DNA from: Micrasema longulum
Taxonomy: Eukaryota > Arthropoda > Insecta > Trichoptera > Brachycentridae
Length of the DNA: 64,000 bases
Assembly: GCA_022494885.1 (NCBI GenBank)
Contig: JAGVSM010001316.1
Span: forward strand, 124,001-188,000
Direction: 5' to 3'
The notes below the pieces were generated by a model that saw only the letters and a program-made list of their open reading frames with translations, had not been told where the DNA came from and searched no databases. This document shows, piece after piece, positions 42,126-53,173 of the stretch (position 1 is its first letter; the number at the start of each line of letters is the position of its first letter). The translations under genes were made by a program, and so were the position numbers.

Positions 42126-43095
42126 ACATCCATCATGATTATATAATAATTATTGATCTACGTAATGTTTCATTTTCGTTAAATGAAACGGAATAAGTGT
42201 ACGCGTTCGCATCATACTTACATATATTTTTTAACTCACCAAAAGAGGTTCTGATATGTATCGATAATGCGAACAAAAAACATCATGTTTTTGCGATATG
42301 TTTGCGAACACAAAAAGCAAGAACAGGAAACTCAAAGAATAGGGAAGCAGAATGTGTGAATAAAGTCGCATCCGGGAGCAATCATTCACAGGCGCGCCCA
42401 GGCGGACATGCGTGCGAGGAGGTAGGGCCGAGGCGACGGAGCAATATACTATTGGGCCTAAAGCCACAAAGCCATACGTACCTATACATCCTCTTTTGAT
42501 ATCGCTAAAGGCTTGCTTGTATGATTGAACCGATACTGGTATGTTTTCCTGTTACTCCCACAACTGTCATCGTGAAAAACTGTTCGGAGAGTGTGAACCG
42601 CTGCTATGCTTCCCGGATACTTTTGTTTATTATCTTTTTTTATACCACAGCAGTTACGAAATTTTGTCCAAGAAGAAAGATCGAATTTTGCTTATATGAA
42701 AATATCAGTTTTTTTTTTCATTTATATTTTGCGTGCGACGAAAGTTGGAGCACAACGTTAAGGGATGAACGACGTTATAAATAAAAATAATAAGAAAAGT
42801 TTTTACCCCATCATTTTATACCGAGATGGGCTAAAGTGTACGACGAGGACAGCTTACCGAGGGGGGTTGAATATTTGAGAGGAACGTTTTTATCGTTTAT
42901 CTCTTTAAAATTAAAATATGAATTCTTACGCGAGATTTAACATCAAGAAACTTTATTCATGAAAAAAGCGCTCAGTATATAATTCCCGAAATACTATTCT
43001 TATTTTCTTTGGTTTTAAAAATGTCTTTTTATAAAAAACAAATATCAAAATTTGGCAAAATATTTCAATTTTAGAGGCAACTATTAGAAAATATC
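42126..43095. other. Unassigned, with a GC-rich patch
   Basis: 42350-42450 is strongly GC-rich (for example CAGGCGCGCCCAGGCGGACA) and open on both strands (42197-42499 plus, 42231-42467 minus) without recognised motifs. 42820-42890 is also mixed. No partner in the window. Confidence 0.4.
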
Positions 43096-43180
43096 AATGT
43101 TTGAAAATAGAAATCAAGTTGTGGTCAAGCAAGGTTTAAATCACAGGATCGTAACACGGTTCATTTAAGTAGAAGACTAA
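43096..43180 (-). mobile_element. SINE-B fragment, diverged
   Basis: GAAATCAAGTTGTGGTCAAG and GATCGTAACACGGTTCATTT follow the minus-strand SINE-B order, with an eroded head. Confidence 0.35.
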
Positions 43181-43252
43181 CTATTGAAGCAAAAAAGAAC
43201 TAAAAAAACATAATGTAAAACTGAAAAGTCAACCCGATTTTAATTTAAACTT

Positions 43253-43645
43253 ATCATCAATTTCCTATCATCACCAAGTGATGCGTAGGGCATTGCATTG
43301 GAATTTAAACTGCAATGTACATTAATCGTATTTGTTACATAGAAGGTAAGGTGATCAGTCCTACGTTACAGTTGCCAGTCTAGAAACAGCAAAATATTGC
43401 AGTGTAGAACCAGTAGAACCACTCTTAAACCCGATTTTTCACGTCCACCTTGTCAGGAATCGAACCTAGAGCCTCAAGCATGGTAGGAAAAGACGCCGAT
43501 CACTATACTACGGGTGTAATTATTCCACTAGATTTAGTTTTTCAGATTTTTAACCTGAGAGTAGCTCTCGAGTCGAAAACACTCATCCAGGGTACTGGTT
43601 CTATTTTACACACAGAATTGTATTCTTCATATGCACGGAAACAGA
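43253..43645 (-). mobile_element. SINE-A, composite full-length copy
   Basis: From right to left: 5' module (ACCTGAGAGTAGCTCTCGAG and AACACTCATCCAGGG on the plus strand), head (B box on the minus strand GGTTCGATTCCTGAC, A-box region GTAGTATAGTGATCGG), body (GATCAGTCCTACG, GCATTGCATTGG) and (GAT)n tail at the left edge. With 19990-20331 it defines module-head-body-tail as the full SINE-A. Confidence 0.75.
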
Positions 43646-44277
43646 GAAAAATAATTTGACAGTAAAAATAAAATTTTAATTCGCGTAAATAATATTTTTT
43701 ATTTCGATTATTTGTAACATCATCTCTCTTTTATTAACACATTTTTTAACAATTTAAAAGCGTATCTCTCAATCCAAAAAATTGAGAACAAAAAAGTATT
43801 TTTCATTATAACCACATACTCGTATACTTTCATAATATTTTTCGCAAAATTAAAGTCACGGCTGTACGAAAAGTTGATATCACAAAAAACCTAGTACAGA
43901 TTACAGCTAGTGAAAACCTTCCCCCGAGATTAAAAAGGGTAGTTTTGGGTATGTACTTTACGAGAAGGATGGCGCCTATAAAAGTTTTCGCGCCATCAGT
44001 ATGAATGGATTGCGGTGAGCTTCATTTTAATACTTTCTCTTATGTTTGCTCTCCTGATAATCAAAGAAAAAGGTGTCACCGCGGAAATAAACTAGAGACT
44101 TCTTTATTTTTTAAACGAGTACGTACGTATGTTTGTGTTACAGGAATTTAGTTTGTGAAGGAATTAATGTATGGTATAACAAAAAAATACTTTCATAACA
44201 TGTATTCGTATTAGTTCGTAGAAATATCGAAATAGCACAAAAATAAGCATTGTAGACGAAAAAAATTGTAGCCAACA
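43646..44277. other. Unassigned stretch
   Basis: 43900-44060 is GC-richer and has no partner. Otherwise AT-rich. Confidence 0.4.
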
Positions 44278-44470
44278 TGGACACAATACGAGAGTATCAG
44301 AACAATATCATAATCACTATTCTAAAACTAGACAAAGAAAGTCGAGACTTATGAACCGGGGACTGAAATTATACAAAAAAACTACTAGGGAAAAATAAAC
44401 AAAAGACTCAGACAACCTTTACGAAAGATGTTAAAAATATTATCACAAACAATAGATTATGAATTTTAAA
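44278..44470 (+). pseudogene. LINE C-terminal relic, sister of 34380-34720
   Basis: The plus strand has RQRKSRLMNRGLKLYKK followed by frameshifted KDSDNLYER and YYHKQ. It aligns as a reverse complement with 34390-34600 over about 190 bases (for example GAACCGGGGACTGAAATTAT). Dead. Confidence 0.6.
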
Positions 44471-46620
44471 ATGAAAAAATATTTTGTTAAAAGATAAGGG
44501 TATATAAATAAAATTGAAAAAAATAAATAGGTAAATTAAAAAGAAACACTGCATCTACATATAATTACTTAAGGATATTAAGCTAAAAACAAGTTTACAA
44601 TCAAGTTTTGAGAAAAGCATACCAGTACACGATTTTTCAGGATTAAAGCACCAGCTTGATTGGGGAAGCGTATTTTAAAAGCTTAATATATATTTATTAT
44701 GTACAGAAATATACATAGTTCTTTAAATACGCTTTTCTTTGTAAATGGATACATCACAAAACAATCCAGTTTTGGTTCGTTACTATCCTGTAGCTATATA
44801 ATGAATCAAAGGAAAGTTTTAACGATATTAGCATTTGCCTTGATTTTTAATCTTGTCTTCGTTACTTCTAGTACTTACATCAGCCAGAATATTTATGTTC
44901 CCCTAATACTTAAGCTTGTGTAATTTGTATGATTTTGTATCAACATAGGGTTTTTACCAACGAAATTGTAGATTCAATGAATGTATAATGAATTGACAAC
45001 AATTCTGACATCATTTGCTGAATTAAATCAGAAAAAAAATTAAAACAAGTTGTTTCGTTACTTGGGCAGTTTATAACTAATATGAAGGAAAAAGCTTCCA
45101 GTTTTGATAATAATTATTCCGACGCCCCACTATACCAGCTGCATTTTATATGCTTTTATTTCCATTATCCTCGAAACTTGATCATTATTAAATAAGGTAT
45201 TTTCCCTAACGTTTTACCAGGAGTCAATACAAGATAGGGGGTAAGAAACGTTTCGGTAATAATTCTTGGTTGTTAAGGCCGAGAGGCTGCGGCCCTAATA
45301 CCCGACGCCTACCAGGGCTGCATAATGAAATAGATGAAATTTGCATATCTACAAGATTTGTGTTTAAAGGTTATACAAGAACACATAGGTGAAAGTTTGT
45401 TTGATTACAAAATGTTATTAGCTAATTGGTTTAAATGTCGTAGGATCACCACCCTTGTGAAATAAATACGTTTTGTTATATTAAACTATCATAAACGCAA
45501 ACGCCCGTTGAACTTTCTTTTCAATGTAACCAGTGGGAAATCAAGAGTGTTAGTCAAGCATTTTTCTTTGCAAAGAACCTACCGAGAAACACTTGACAAA
45601 ATTAAATAGATATTAGGGGACTATAAGCGATGGCAGGGGCTTGATGATGGAAAGAAAATGTGTTAATTAAACGGAGGAATCATTTGGCGGGTCGTAATAT
45701 ATACCAATCCTTTATACAAGAAGGTGATAATATTCTAAAATAAAAACTTACTTGAGTCAACTTGAGCGTAAAAAATTACAATGTATTTTTTAGTTATATT
45801 TTACATTGCAGTATCTGACTGAAAAATGACGGTGAAAGTGGTAATATTTAGAAAAATTAGATTTTGTCTTAATGAACAAATTTTGCTCGGTATATTTACT
45901 TGCCTGTCATTATTTCTACGGACGATTGCGTAAGCCAGGAATAAATTTACCCTTACTTAATCCCTGACTTAACCACTCACAGTCTAATTCCAACCCTACG
46001 GGATGTCGTATTCATTAAGGTTATTACAGGAACCATGAATTACGCACTCGATCCTATACTGCGCAATTAAAATACTTTTAAAGGGATGACTAATTTAATT
46101 AAGCGTTGAGATTTCATTTAATCGAAATTGTCTCTGTAGTTATATGAGTTTTTTAAAAGAATTAAACCTCTAGGATTTTAAAATAAAAGTATCTTTTACC
46201 CGCGGCTTCGCTCGTGTGGTATAGGAAGAAATTAGTTAGATAACTCATTAGATTTGTCGTTTAGCAATAAGAATTTTCCCAATAGAATGATTTAGTTTTT
46301 CGAGACAGAAAGTAGCTTGTATCGATTCCCGGTCCTCCAACTATCGCTAAGGAAAAATACAAAAATCAGTTGGTCTATGGCGACGTAGCATCATTATTCT
46401 GTTCACAAATCTTTTATTGTACTACAAAACCAAAACGAAGAGCAAATTGAACTAACCATAGAGAAAGAAAGTTGGAATTTTAAGAATTAATTTCAAATCG
46501 ATTAATTTTTTACATCCACCTTTGCCGCCTACTCATTTTTAAATACTGTTGCCTATTGTTAATATATTATTTATTTTTTTATTTGCACTATTAAAAAAAA
46601 TAGATGTTAAAAATAAGTAT
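44471..46620. other. Unassigned stretch of 2.1 kb
   Basis: No gene or repeat partner recognised. Patches of mixed composition lie at 45230-45330 (with GGCCGAGAGGCTGCGGCC as a small hairpin) and 45910-46070. At 46198-46215 ACCCGCGGCTTCGCTCGT is a GC-rich motif of a kind I associate with dispersed insect repeats. The frame at 44699-44923 has no motif. Confidence 0.4.
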
Positions 46621-47095
46621 CCTAACATATTACAACAGAGATGAAGAACATTTTAGAGAAGGTATTATAGAAGTCTAGGCATCTACAGGGCTTATGACCT
46701 GTCATTGGCTGATTTAAGTGGCCATTTTCATCCTTTCATCTGTTGATGTTTGTGGAAAAAAAAACTTTTTTATCAGGCGTTGCCTAGTATTAGGTATAAT
46801 TTAATTAGATGAATCTCATACGCATAAATGAAGGTTTCAGCTCTTTAACTACAAAAACATCAACAGATGTTTTGAAGTGAGGATGAGGATTGAAGGAATA
46901 TAGATGTTCAAATATGGGCAGAATGTTACACAGTGTGAAAAGTGGTCACTTAAACCAGCCAACGACAGGTCATAAGCCCTGTAGATGCCTAGACTTATAT
47001 ATTACCTTCTCTAAAATATTCTTCATCTGTGTTGTAATTTGTTAACATTAACAGCTCCCCCGGGAGTTGAATCCAGTTCTTGTCTACAAAAATTT
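46621..47095. mobile_element. FB1, complete palindromic copy with terminal box
   Basis: Left ATTACAACAGAGATGAAGAA through AGTCTAGGCATCTACAGGGC; centre TTATCAGGCGTTGCCTAGTA; right half is the reverse-complement order ending TCTTCATCTGTGTTGTAATT, then TTAACATTAACAGCTCCCCC and GTCTACAAAAATTTGGACAA. The last block is the outermost FB1 end also present at 25190, 19735 and 57640. The left copy of the outer block is missing. Frames at 46995-47266 are chance. Confidence 0.85.
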
Positions 47096-47794
47096 GGACA
47101 AACTCTTTCTCTCTGGCTATCCCTACGCAAAACAATATGTCGATCGGTCGCTTCGTTGAGACGTGAAGCAAACACAAACAAACACACATTTGCATGTACA
47201 ATGTTAGTATTGGTGGATGAATACTTATTTAAACAAAATGTAAGACCTTTTTTCTATCCTCGTTAAAAAAACAAAACACCGTCAATTCCGTTTTTTTTTT
47301 AAATTTTCTTTTCCTTTTTCAAACCCATTTAATATCCCGTTTTTGTTATTTCGATTGAGAAAATAATTATTTTAAAAAATCCTTCTCGTTTGTCTGTCCT
47401 TCTAAATATTTCTCACTAGAAAACTTGATTTGCAAAATCAATGTATTTCACATCGAATTTAATTCCACTCAATCTTAAACAAACTTAGTCAAAAGTTGTA
47501 TCAGGATTTCAGAAAGATGAAGAACGCCTGACTGAACACTGAACGTGGCTTGCTAATGTACAAGTTTGGCAAGTAAATGAGCTAATGCCAACCGCTCCAA
47601 ACCCATCAAACAAGAAGCAAGACACACGAATACTAATCATATTTAAATCTAGATGTCGATATTTCAAAGTTCGACATCAAATTAGACATTTCAAAAATTA
47701 TGTAAAATATTTGACGGAAAAGATTTTAAAAAAGAAATCACATAGAATTGGTTTTAATTTGGATGATATAAGTTAAATTCATTAAATACATTTC
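47096..47794. other. Unassigned stretch
   Basis: 47100-47180 is of mixed composition. Nothing recognised. Confidence 0.4.
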
Positions 47795-47925
47795 CAGAGC
47801 CGAAATTACAAACTCTATCTTCATTGATACCTATCGAAACGGTATTAACTAATATCGATAATAATGTACAAAAATGTGTTTATTTGTATGAAAATTCAAA
47901 GTATCTTGGTCGGTAACCTGTAATT
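47795..47925 (+). repeat. REP-D copy 1
   Basis: GATACCTATCGAAACGGTAT, TTTGTATGAAAATTCAAAGT and ATCTTGGTCGGTAA align in order with 59650-59770. About 125 bp, non-coding. Confidence 0.6.
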
Positions 47926-48189
47926 GAACATGCTAAGAAAAAAATGTCAACATATACTATTTGTCATACAAAAAACTAAACTTTAATTTGTAGATAAAAT
48001 TAAAGGTTAATTTTAATTAAAACCCATTTATGATTAAATTTAAAGATCTGGCGTGATTTCAAAGTATTGTCTATTCTTATACAACTATTCTTTACGAATT
48101 TAAATTTCATGTAATGATTTTTTTTCTAAATCTAATCACATTTTAACCAACACAAGGCACATTTTATGAGTCTCATAATAATTTCATGC

Positions 48190-48443
48190 ATTCATTATTC
48201 CCTATCCGCCACCTAATGGTACATGGGGCACTGCATTGGTACACCAGTTTCAGCGTATCTTGATCATTTTTTTGTTAAGGTAAGATGATCAGTCTTACGC
48301 AGGTGCCAGTCCAGGGACTATGAAAAATGATAGTTTAAAAACAACTTTTTATATAATATTTCAAAGCAACCATGCCGAGAACCGAATCCGAGACCTCTTG
48401 CGCGGTAGACAAACGCGCTGATCACTACACCACGAGGCCGACT
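48190..48443 (-). mobile_element. SINE-A, near-complete
   Basis: Minus strand: GGCCTCGTGGTGTAGTGATC head, GGATTCGGTTCTCGGC B-box region, body CATAGTCCCTGGACTGGCAC and GCTGAAACTGGTGTACCAAT, short tail. Confidence 0.8.
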
Positions 48444-49149
48444 AACGAACGAATAACAGATGACATTATTGACGATAAAACCAATGATAGTGATATGGAA
48501 TCTTCTTTCATTATTAGAGTAATTTATCAGGAGAACATAAAGTCGCGGGGGAATAAAACTCAAGCTCGTTCCCTCTCCGCATCGAAGCATTGATTGCACC
48601 ACTATCGGGAGCGCAGCTTCTCAAGGAGATATAACTTTGCAATAAGATTTAGTGCAGTTGCATTCTTGTGCAGTAATGCCCCTTGCGAGTAGGGGGATAG
48701 GCGGGCACTCTCACCCCTCGAAATATTCGTATTGAGAGGAGAGGGACTTTTACTAAAGTGCGACATGCGACAGGACATTATGTCGGGGTTGAGATGAACG
48801 CAAATAAAATATCCAAATCGTTTTAATTTATTAATAAATGATGTTTCCGCAATAAAAAGTTACGGTTGGGGTGGTATGATCATATGTTGCTGTTAATATA
48901 TTTGCTATTAATATATATTTTTTAGAAGTTATACATTTTAAACATTTTTATCACGCGTATCAATTACAATATTTATAATTGAAAAAAAAACTGATAATTT
49001 TCTTTGCTTTGACCTTATTCACATTTATAAATCGAAAAATAATTAGGCATGGCTGGTTAAATTTTTAAAAGCTAGACACATTTTTTAAATGAAATGTTTA
49101 AGGTTTTATCATTTACCCAAACAGTTTGATTTTCAGACCATCTTATATC
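48444..49149. other. Unassigned, with a GC-richer patch
   Basis: 48540-48800 is GC-richer than its flanks and has no partner. 48800-49140 is AT-rich. The frames at 48318-48602 and 48372-48593 start in the SINE and have no motif. Confidence 0.4.
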
Positions 49150-49260
49150 GTAAACTTTGGCTGGAAAAATAAGAATCGAGTTGTGGTAAAGTGTGATATA
49201 AATCTTGGATATTTTATCTCTGAGTCAATAATACTACCACAGGACAACAACCTGATTTTT
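49150..49260 (-). mobile_element. SINE-B, diverged
   Basis: AGAATCGAGTTGTGGTAAAG and ACCACAGGACAACAACCTGA follow the minus-strand order of SINE-B (compare 2920-3050). Confidence 0.5.
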
Positions 49261-49324
49261 CCCAGATCTATTTTTATACTATCGTATCCAACACAAATCG
49301 ATATTCCAAAATGTTTTAAGTATG

Positions 49325-49697
49325 TTTAAAAGAGGGAAATCATTTGTTTAAAAAAAAACAAAAAAATGGTTTTCCTCTCTGTTGCAACAAATTTATACCC
49401 AAATAACTCCCTTGGGAGGAAATCTAGCCTGTCTATAATCATTTCACCTTAATCAAAATATTTTTTTACTAAGCTAACTGGTATAAGAAGTATAAAAATT
49501 GAAAATTGTTTTCAAACGTTGTCTAGTAGGTGAAATGGTTTAGCATGGTTTAGCTCAGACACATGATAAATGTTTCAGCTCGTTTACTTCACAAAAGTCA
49601 ACAGATAGAAGAGTTGAGAAATGTCGGAGAAACGGGTGGAATGGGGAATGTTACACAGTATGTAAAGTGGCCGCTTAAACCAGCCAATGACATTTAG
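49325..49697 (-). mobile_element. FB1, GCAGACTGG-subfamily copy
   Basis: The minus-strand order matches the window's left edge: GGTTTTCCTCTCTGTTGCAA, AACTCCCTTGGGAGGAAAT, TTTTCAAACGTTGTCTAGTA, AAAGTCAACAGATAGAAGAG, then AGTGGCCGCTTAAACCAGCC. Diverged but continuous. Confidence 0.7.
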
Positions 49698-49748
49698 CCA
49701 AGATAATTTTTAAAAAAAATCAATTTTATTTATTCAAATTCATAGCAC

Positions 49749-50130
49749 ACTGAGTAGAAGACTGTTGTAACCCAAAATTACTGATTTTACAAGAAAGCAA
49801 AAATTCAGTTTCACTATACATAAAGTTATACTTCTAAGAAAAAGTGATAGGTTTTACATTAAATTTTTTTAATGTATTTGTAATAGGTATATCAGGATTA
49901 AATGAAAGTGTAATTATTTTTTATTAAATAAAGCATGTATAAAAATAAATAATGAAAAATTTAAATATGGAAAAGTGAGGTATTGATTGGTATAAATAAT
50001 TGGTAAATTTTCGGGTGTTTGTGATAGAATTACGACTGTTTTAGTCAAATATGCAGACGAAATTCACGATTTGACTGTGTCCATAACTCAAAATCAATAA
50101 ATTTCGAGTTACAACAGACTTCTACTCAGT
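49749..50130. mobile_element. MITE-5, 382 bp with ~40-bp terminal inverted repeats
   Basis: Left ACTGAGTAGAAGACTGTTGT then AACCCAAAATTACTGATTTT; right, reverse complement, ACTGAGTAGAAGTCTGTTGT then AACTCGAAATTTATTGATTTT. The interior is AT-rich and non-coding. No second copy. Confidence 0.7.
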
Positions 50131-50309
50131 TTGTAATGTGTACATTACTAAATGAAATACCTTTTTTCATACATATGGGAATAATAAAAAAATAAAAAAT
50201 ACATTGCATTTATTAAAATAACACATAGGTGTACATAATATCGAGAGAATAATATGTCAAAAAAGTAAGAGAATCTTGTAACGAAAATCTCTCTCAGAGA
50301 CGTGAATAT

Positions 50310-50382
50310 TTACGTCATAAGCCCTATAAACTCCTAGACTTACGTATTTCTTTCTTAGAAATGTTTTTGTGCGTGTTACAAA
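50310..50382 (-). mobile_element. FB1 terminal fragment
   Basis: CATAAGCCCTATAAACTCCT, AGACTTACGTATTTC, then TTAGAAATGTTTTTG and GTGTTACAA track the right end of FB1. Confidence 0.5.
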
Positions 50383-51177
50383 AAATTTTGACAAATCAAT
50401 ATCGATAGAATTGTAATTGACGAAGCATTTTTAAACAAATTAATAAAATAAATTGGAAAAGTTAAATTTTATGCTTCATTTTGTATTATCATAACATTTT
50501 TAACGTCTTTTAATGTACCTTCGTTTAATTTAATTACGAACAAAGCTTATCGCAATTCACCTTTCAAAACCATTCCGATAAATTTTGCGCATCAATACAC
50601 TCATTTTACTTTTCATTCTTCCCCTCAAGTACTCCAACATCCCAAGTCATGCGTAAAATTCTAGACGAACACAATAGCCCAACGGATTCCTTAGCATGTC
50701 AATAATAAAGTGGATTTCCTACTGCCAGCCATAGTCGAAGTAGTAAAGGGAACTTTCACCGGTCTGACATGTATAATGTATGTAAGGACATGCACGCTTA
50801 AGTCGATGTTACTAATCTCCAGAACTTTTACAGCACATGGTCAGTTTCCACGGGGCAAGTTAGCTCAGCGCACGCTACACTTAAAAGTCGGTCCATTAGT
50901 GCGCAGACAAGAAGCCGCCCTTCAAGAACACGGAAAAGTCTTTGTACTCTACTTCCCGCCTGTTATGCTCTCCTGGCAGGCAGGAATAAGGGAAAACTAT
51001 TACGGGGCAAATGGTTCCGTTTATACGTCCGAAAGTTTAACGAGAAAGATTGCGGATTACAGAAGTATTAGGGGAATATAATGGGGACATTTTGTCTTAA
51101 GTTAAATCTTATCTAATGTTCTTGTATTTTTAAATTATATATTTTAGATTTCTAGATCGGCTAAAAATATATTAAAA
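50383..51177. other. Unassigned, with a 123-codon open frame in GC-richer DNA
   Basis: 50640-51085 has balanced composition. The plus frame 50710-51081 is the longest with non-biased amino acid composition outside the repeats. It has no recognised motif, start context, partner or splice evidence. It may be an undetected exon, a conserved non-coding block or chance. Confidence 0.35.
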
Positions 51178-51412
51178 TGCTAATGTTGATGGATGCAGAG
51201 GAATACCGAGAAGAACATAGCATGACCAAATTCAACAAATAATTGAAGATGGACATGTCAAAAGTCGGAATAATCGTCGTGCGTGCATGAGAATGGAGAG
51301 GAAGCGAGAACTTTATACAAAGATAGAGCGATGTCGCGTTCTGTCTTCTCTGCCTACCCTTACGGAGAAACGGCGAGATGGTTTATTCGTTTGTTTGTTT
51401 GAGATTTCTAGA
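51178..51412 (+). pseudogene. LINE C-terminal relic (VSAYP-type family)
   Basis: Plus strand: NVDGCRGIPRRT, stop, HDQIQQIIEDGHVKSRNNRRACM, then a frameshift into DRAMSRSVFSAYPYGETARW. It aligns with the minus-strand relic 59030-59545 (GRPKKTRHGQINQNL, KSRQNRRACM, VWRSIISAY). At least one stop and one frameshift. The frame 51287-51475 is a piece of it. Confidence 0.7.
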
Positions 51413-52024
51413 TTTTATAGCGAAATTTGTACTGATTCATATTTTTACAAATATATTTTAATTAAGTACTCCTAGGAAGGAACTATTATGATTTTCCTTG
51501 TTGGAACTGGATACTTTATCTAACCATAAATATCTGATATCGAGGAAGTTCAGAGGTTTGGAAATATACAGGTACCGTCTATAATCGCTGATTTGTAATT
51601 TTGAAAACCGAAAACTTCGAAATCACACCTTCCGCGACGTCACAAATTCTTGTAGAGGAGAGATAAAAACACACATCTGAACAGTGAAACATTACTGACA
51701 AGAAGCAAAGAAAACATAGATTACAACAACAACAATCTGACGTTTACTGTACAAACCACTGCCCTGACTTGCAGGCATTTTACGACATTGTTTGACATGA
51801 TCGAATAAATTTTTAGGAACAACAAATAGTTTAGTTTTGTTTCTGGTATTTAAAAGTTAAACCCCGCACAATTATAATTATGTCAATGCGGCGTCATTCG
51901 AAACTTTGTTGCAATCATGATCGCTCATGGTTGCCACAATAACATAACGACGCTATAATTTATTTGTCTTTGCAAACACGTAGTCACATAAACCGATAAC
52001 GCTACATTTCATTTATATTATAAC
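51413..52024. other. Unassigned stretch of mixed composition
   Basis: 51637-51660 (CGCGACGTCACAAATTCTTG) is the inverted counterpart of a REP-C end, so 51637-52140 may be one REP-C-related element with ends facing each other. The interior has no coding signal. Confidence 0.4.
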
Positions 52025-52140
52025 CATTTTTTTTCATACATTTTGGAGACACGCCGTGCAATTGAACGCTGTAATTTTTGGCACGTGTAAGAAAATATTT
52101 TCTTTTTAACGAACTTCGTCGTCCAAATTATTTAAGCTAT
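52025..52140 (+). repeat. REP-C copy 3
   Basis: TTTCATACATTTTGGAGACA, CGCCGTGCAATTGAACGCTG and TTTTGGCACGTGTAAGAAAA align with the other three copies. Confidence 0.5.
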
Positions 52141-52269
52141 CGGAAAACGGATTTGACAAACTTTGATTTTGTCTCTTAGGTTAGATTGTTTTCACGGCAT
52201 GGCAGTATGCTTCTTATTGTTTCTAAATGTATACAAAAAAGCATTGTTTATCTTTTAAATTTTTACGCA

Positions 52270-52355
52270 CTATGTTTGTACTTAACTGTATATTTTTTGT
52301 AAATGCCCCTTGGGCGTATTGTAAAATTAATTAAATAAATAAATAAATAAATAAA
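52270..52355 (+). mobile_element. LINE 3' untranslated end with (AAAT)n tail
   Basis: TTGTACTTAACTGTATATTT, TTGTAAATGCCCCTTGGGCG and TATTGTAAAATTAATTAAA followed by a (AAAT)n run (52335-52355). This is a typical CR1/jockey-like 3' end; no coding part is retained. Confidence 0.55.
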
Positions 52356-53173
52356 CAAGCCAATCTCAAAATAACTACATGAACTTTTTTTTTATTTAAT
52401 AGCAAAAAAAATGCAATTAAAATATTACACTAATTGATTCAGTACAAAATCTCTAAATTAATATCCGTATAACATATTCATAACATAGTAGTCATATTTA
52501 AGAGACAAATTTACTACGCAACATCCTGATAAAATCTTCCGATGAAACCTCTTTAGAGAGATGATCTCCTGGTACTCACAAAGGCCAGATTCCCTCGCCC
52601 GAGGCTCCCTATGTCCCTATGGCAGACCCGCCCCAGAAGGGATTGTCCGTTGAAAAAGAACTACCGTTTGCTACTTTCAATCCTGCTACCCGGGTTACCT
52701 CATCCTTCTATAATCCTCAAAGTTTTGCTCAGAATTTGAATTATTTGTCTCTAAGGCGAGCTGTCTTGTATGTCTTGGAACGTTAAAAGATTTAGTGAAA
52801 TAGGAGTGGTCTACATAAAATGTTACCAAATAATATTGAATTTGCTGATACGTTCGCTTTTAAGAAGATTGATTGATGAAAAACATCAATAACTCATAAA
52901 ATTATATTAATAAAAAAAAACGATATGTGAGTGTGAAATAAGATACATATTATGAGAAAATTCAACGTTTTTTTAATGATTAAGAATGTGATTAAGAATG
53001 TTCTACATGTACATATATGTGGTATTGTGTTTGCAATATTGTTTTATTTATATTAAGTAAACATAAAATTGGTTTAACAATAATAAACCTAATTAAATAT
53101 ATAAAAACAAAGTGTTCAATTCAATACATTTTATCATGTTATTCCACAAAGTTAATGCCGTTTTAATAAATCT
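52356..53173. other. Unassigned, with a GC-rich patch
   Basis: 52530-52740 is GC-richer; the minus strand there gives TRVAGLKVANGSSFSTDNPF over a short open run, coding-like but unrecognised. The remainder is AT-rich. Confidence 0.4.

Noticed and set aside
42197..42499. Overlapping plus and minus frames in GC-rich DNA as coding
   Set aside because: Both strands are open because the patch is GC-rich and short of stops; neither translation has a recognisable motif.
50710..51081. 123-codon open frame as a host gene
   Set aside because: No recognised domain, no partner, no supporting splice or promoter signal. Kept only as part of an unassigned GC-richer island.
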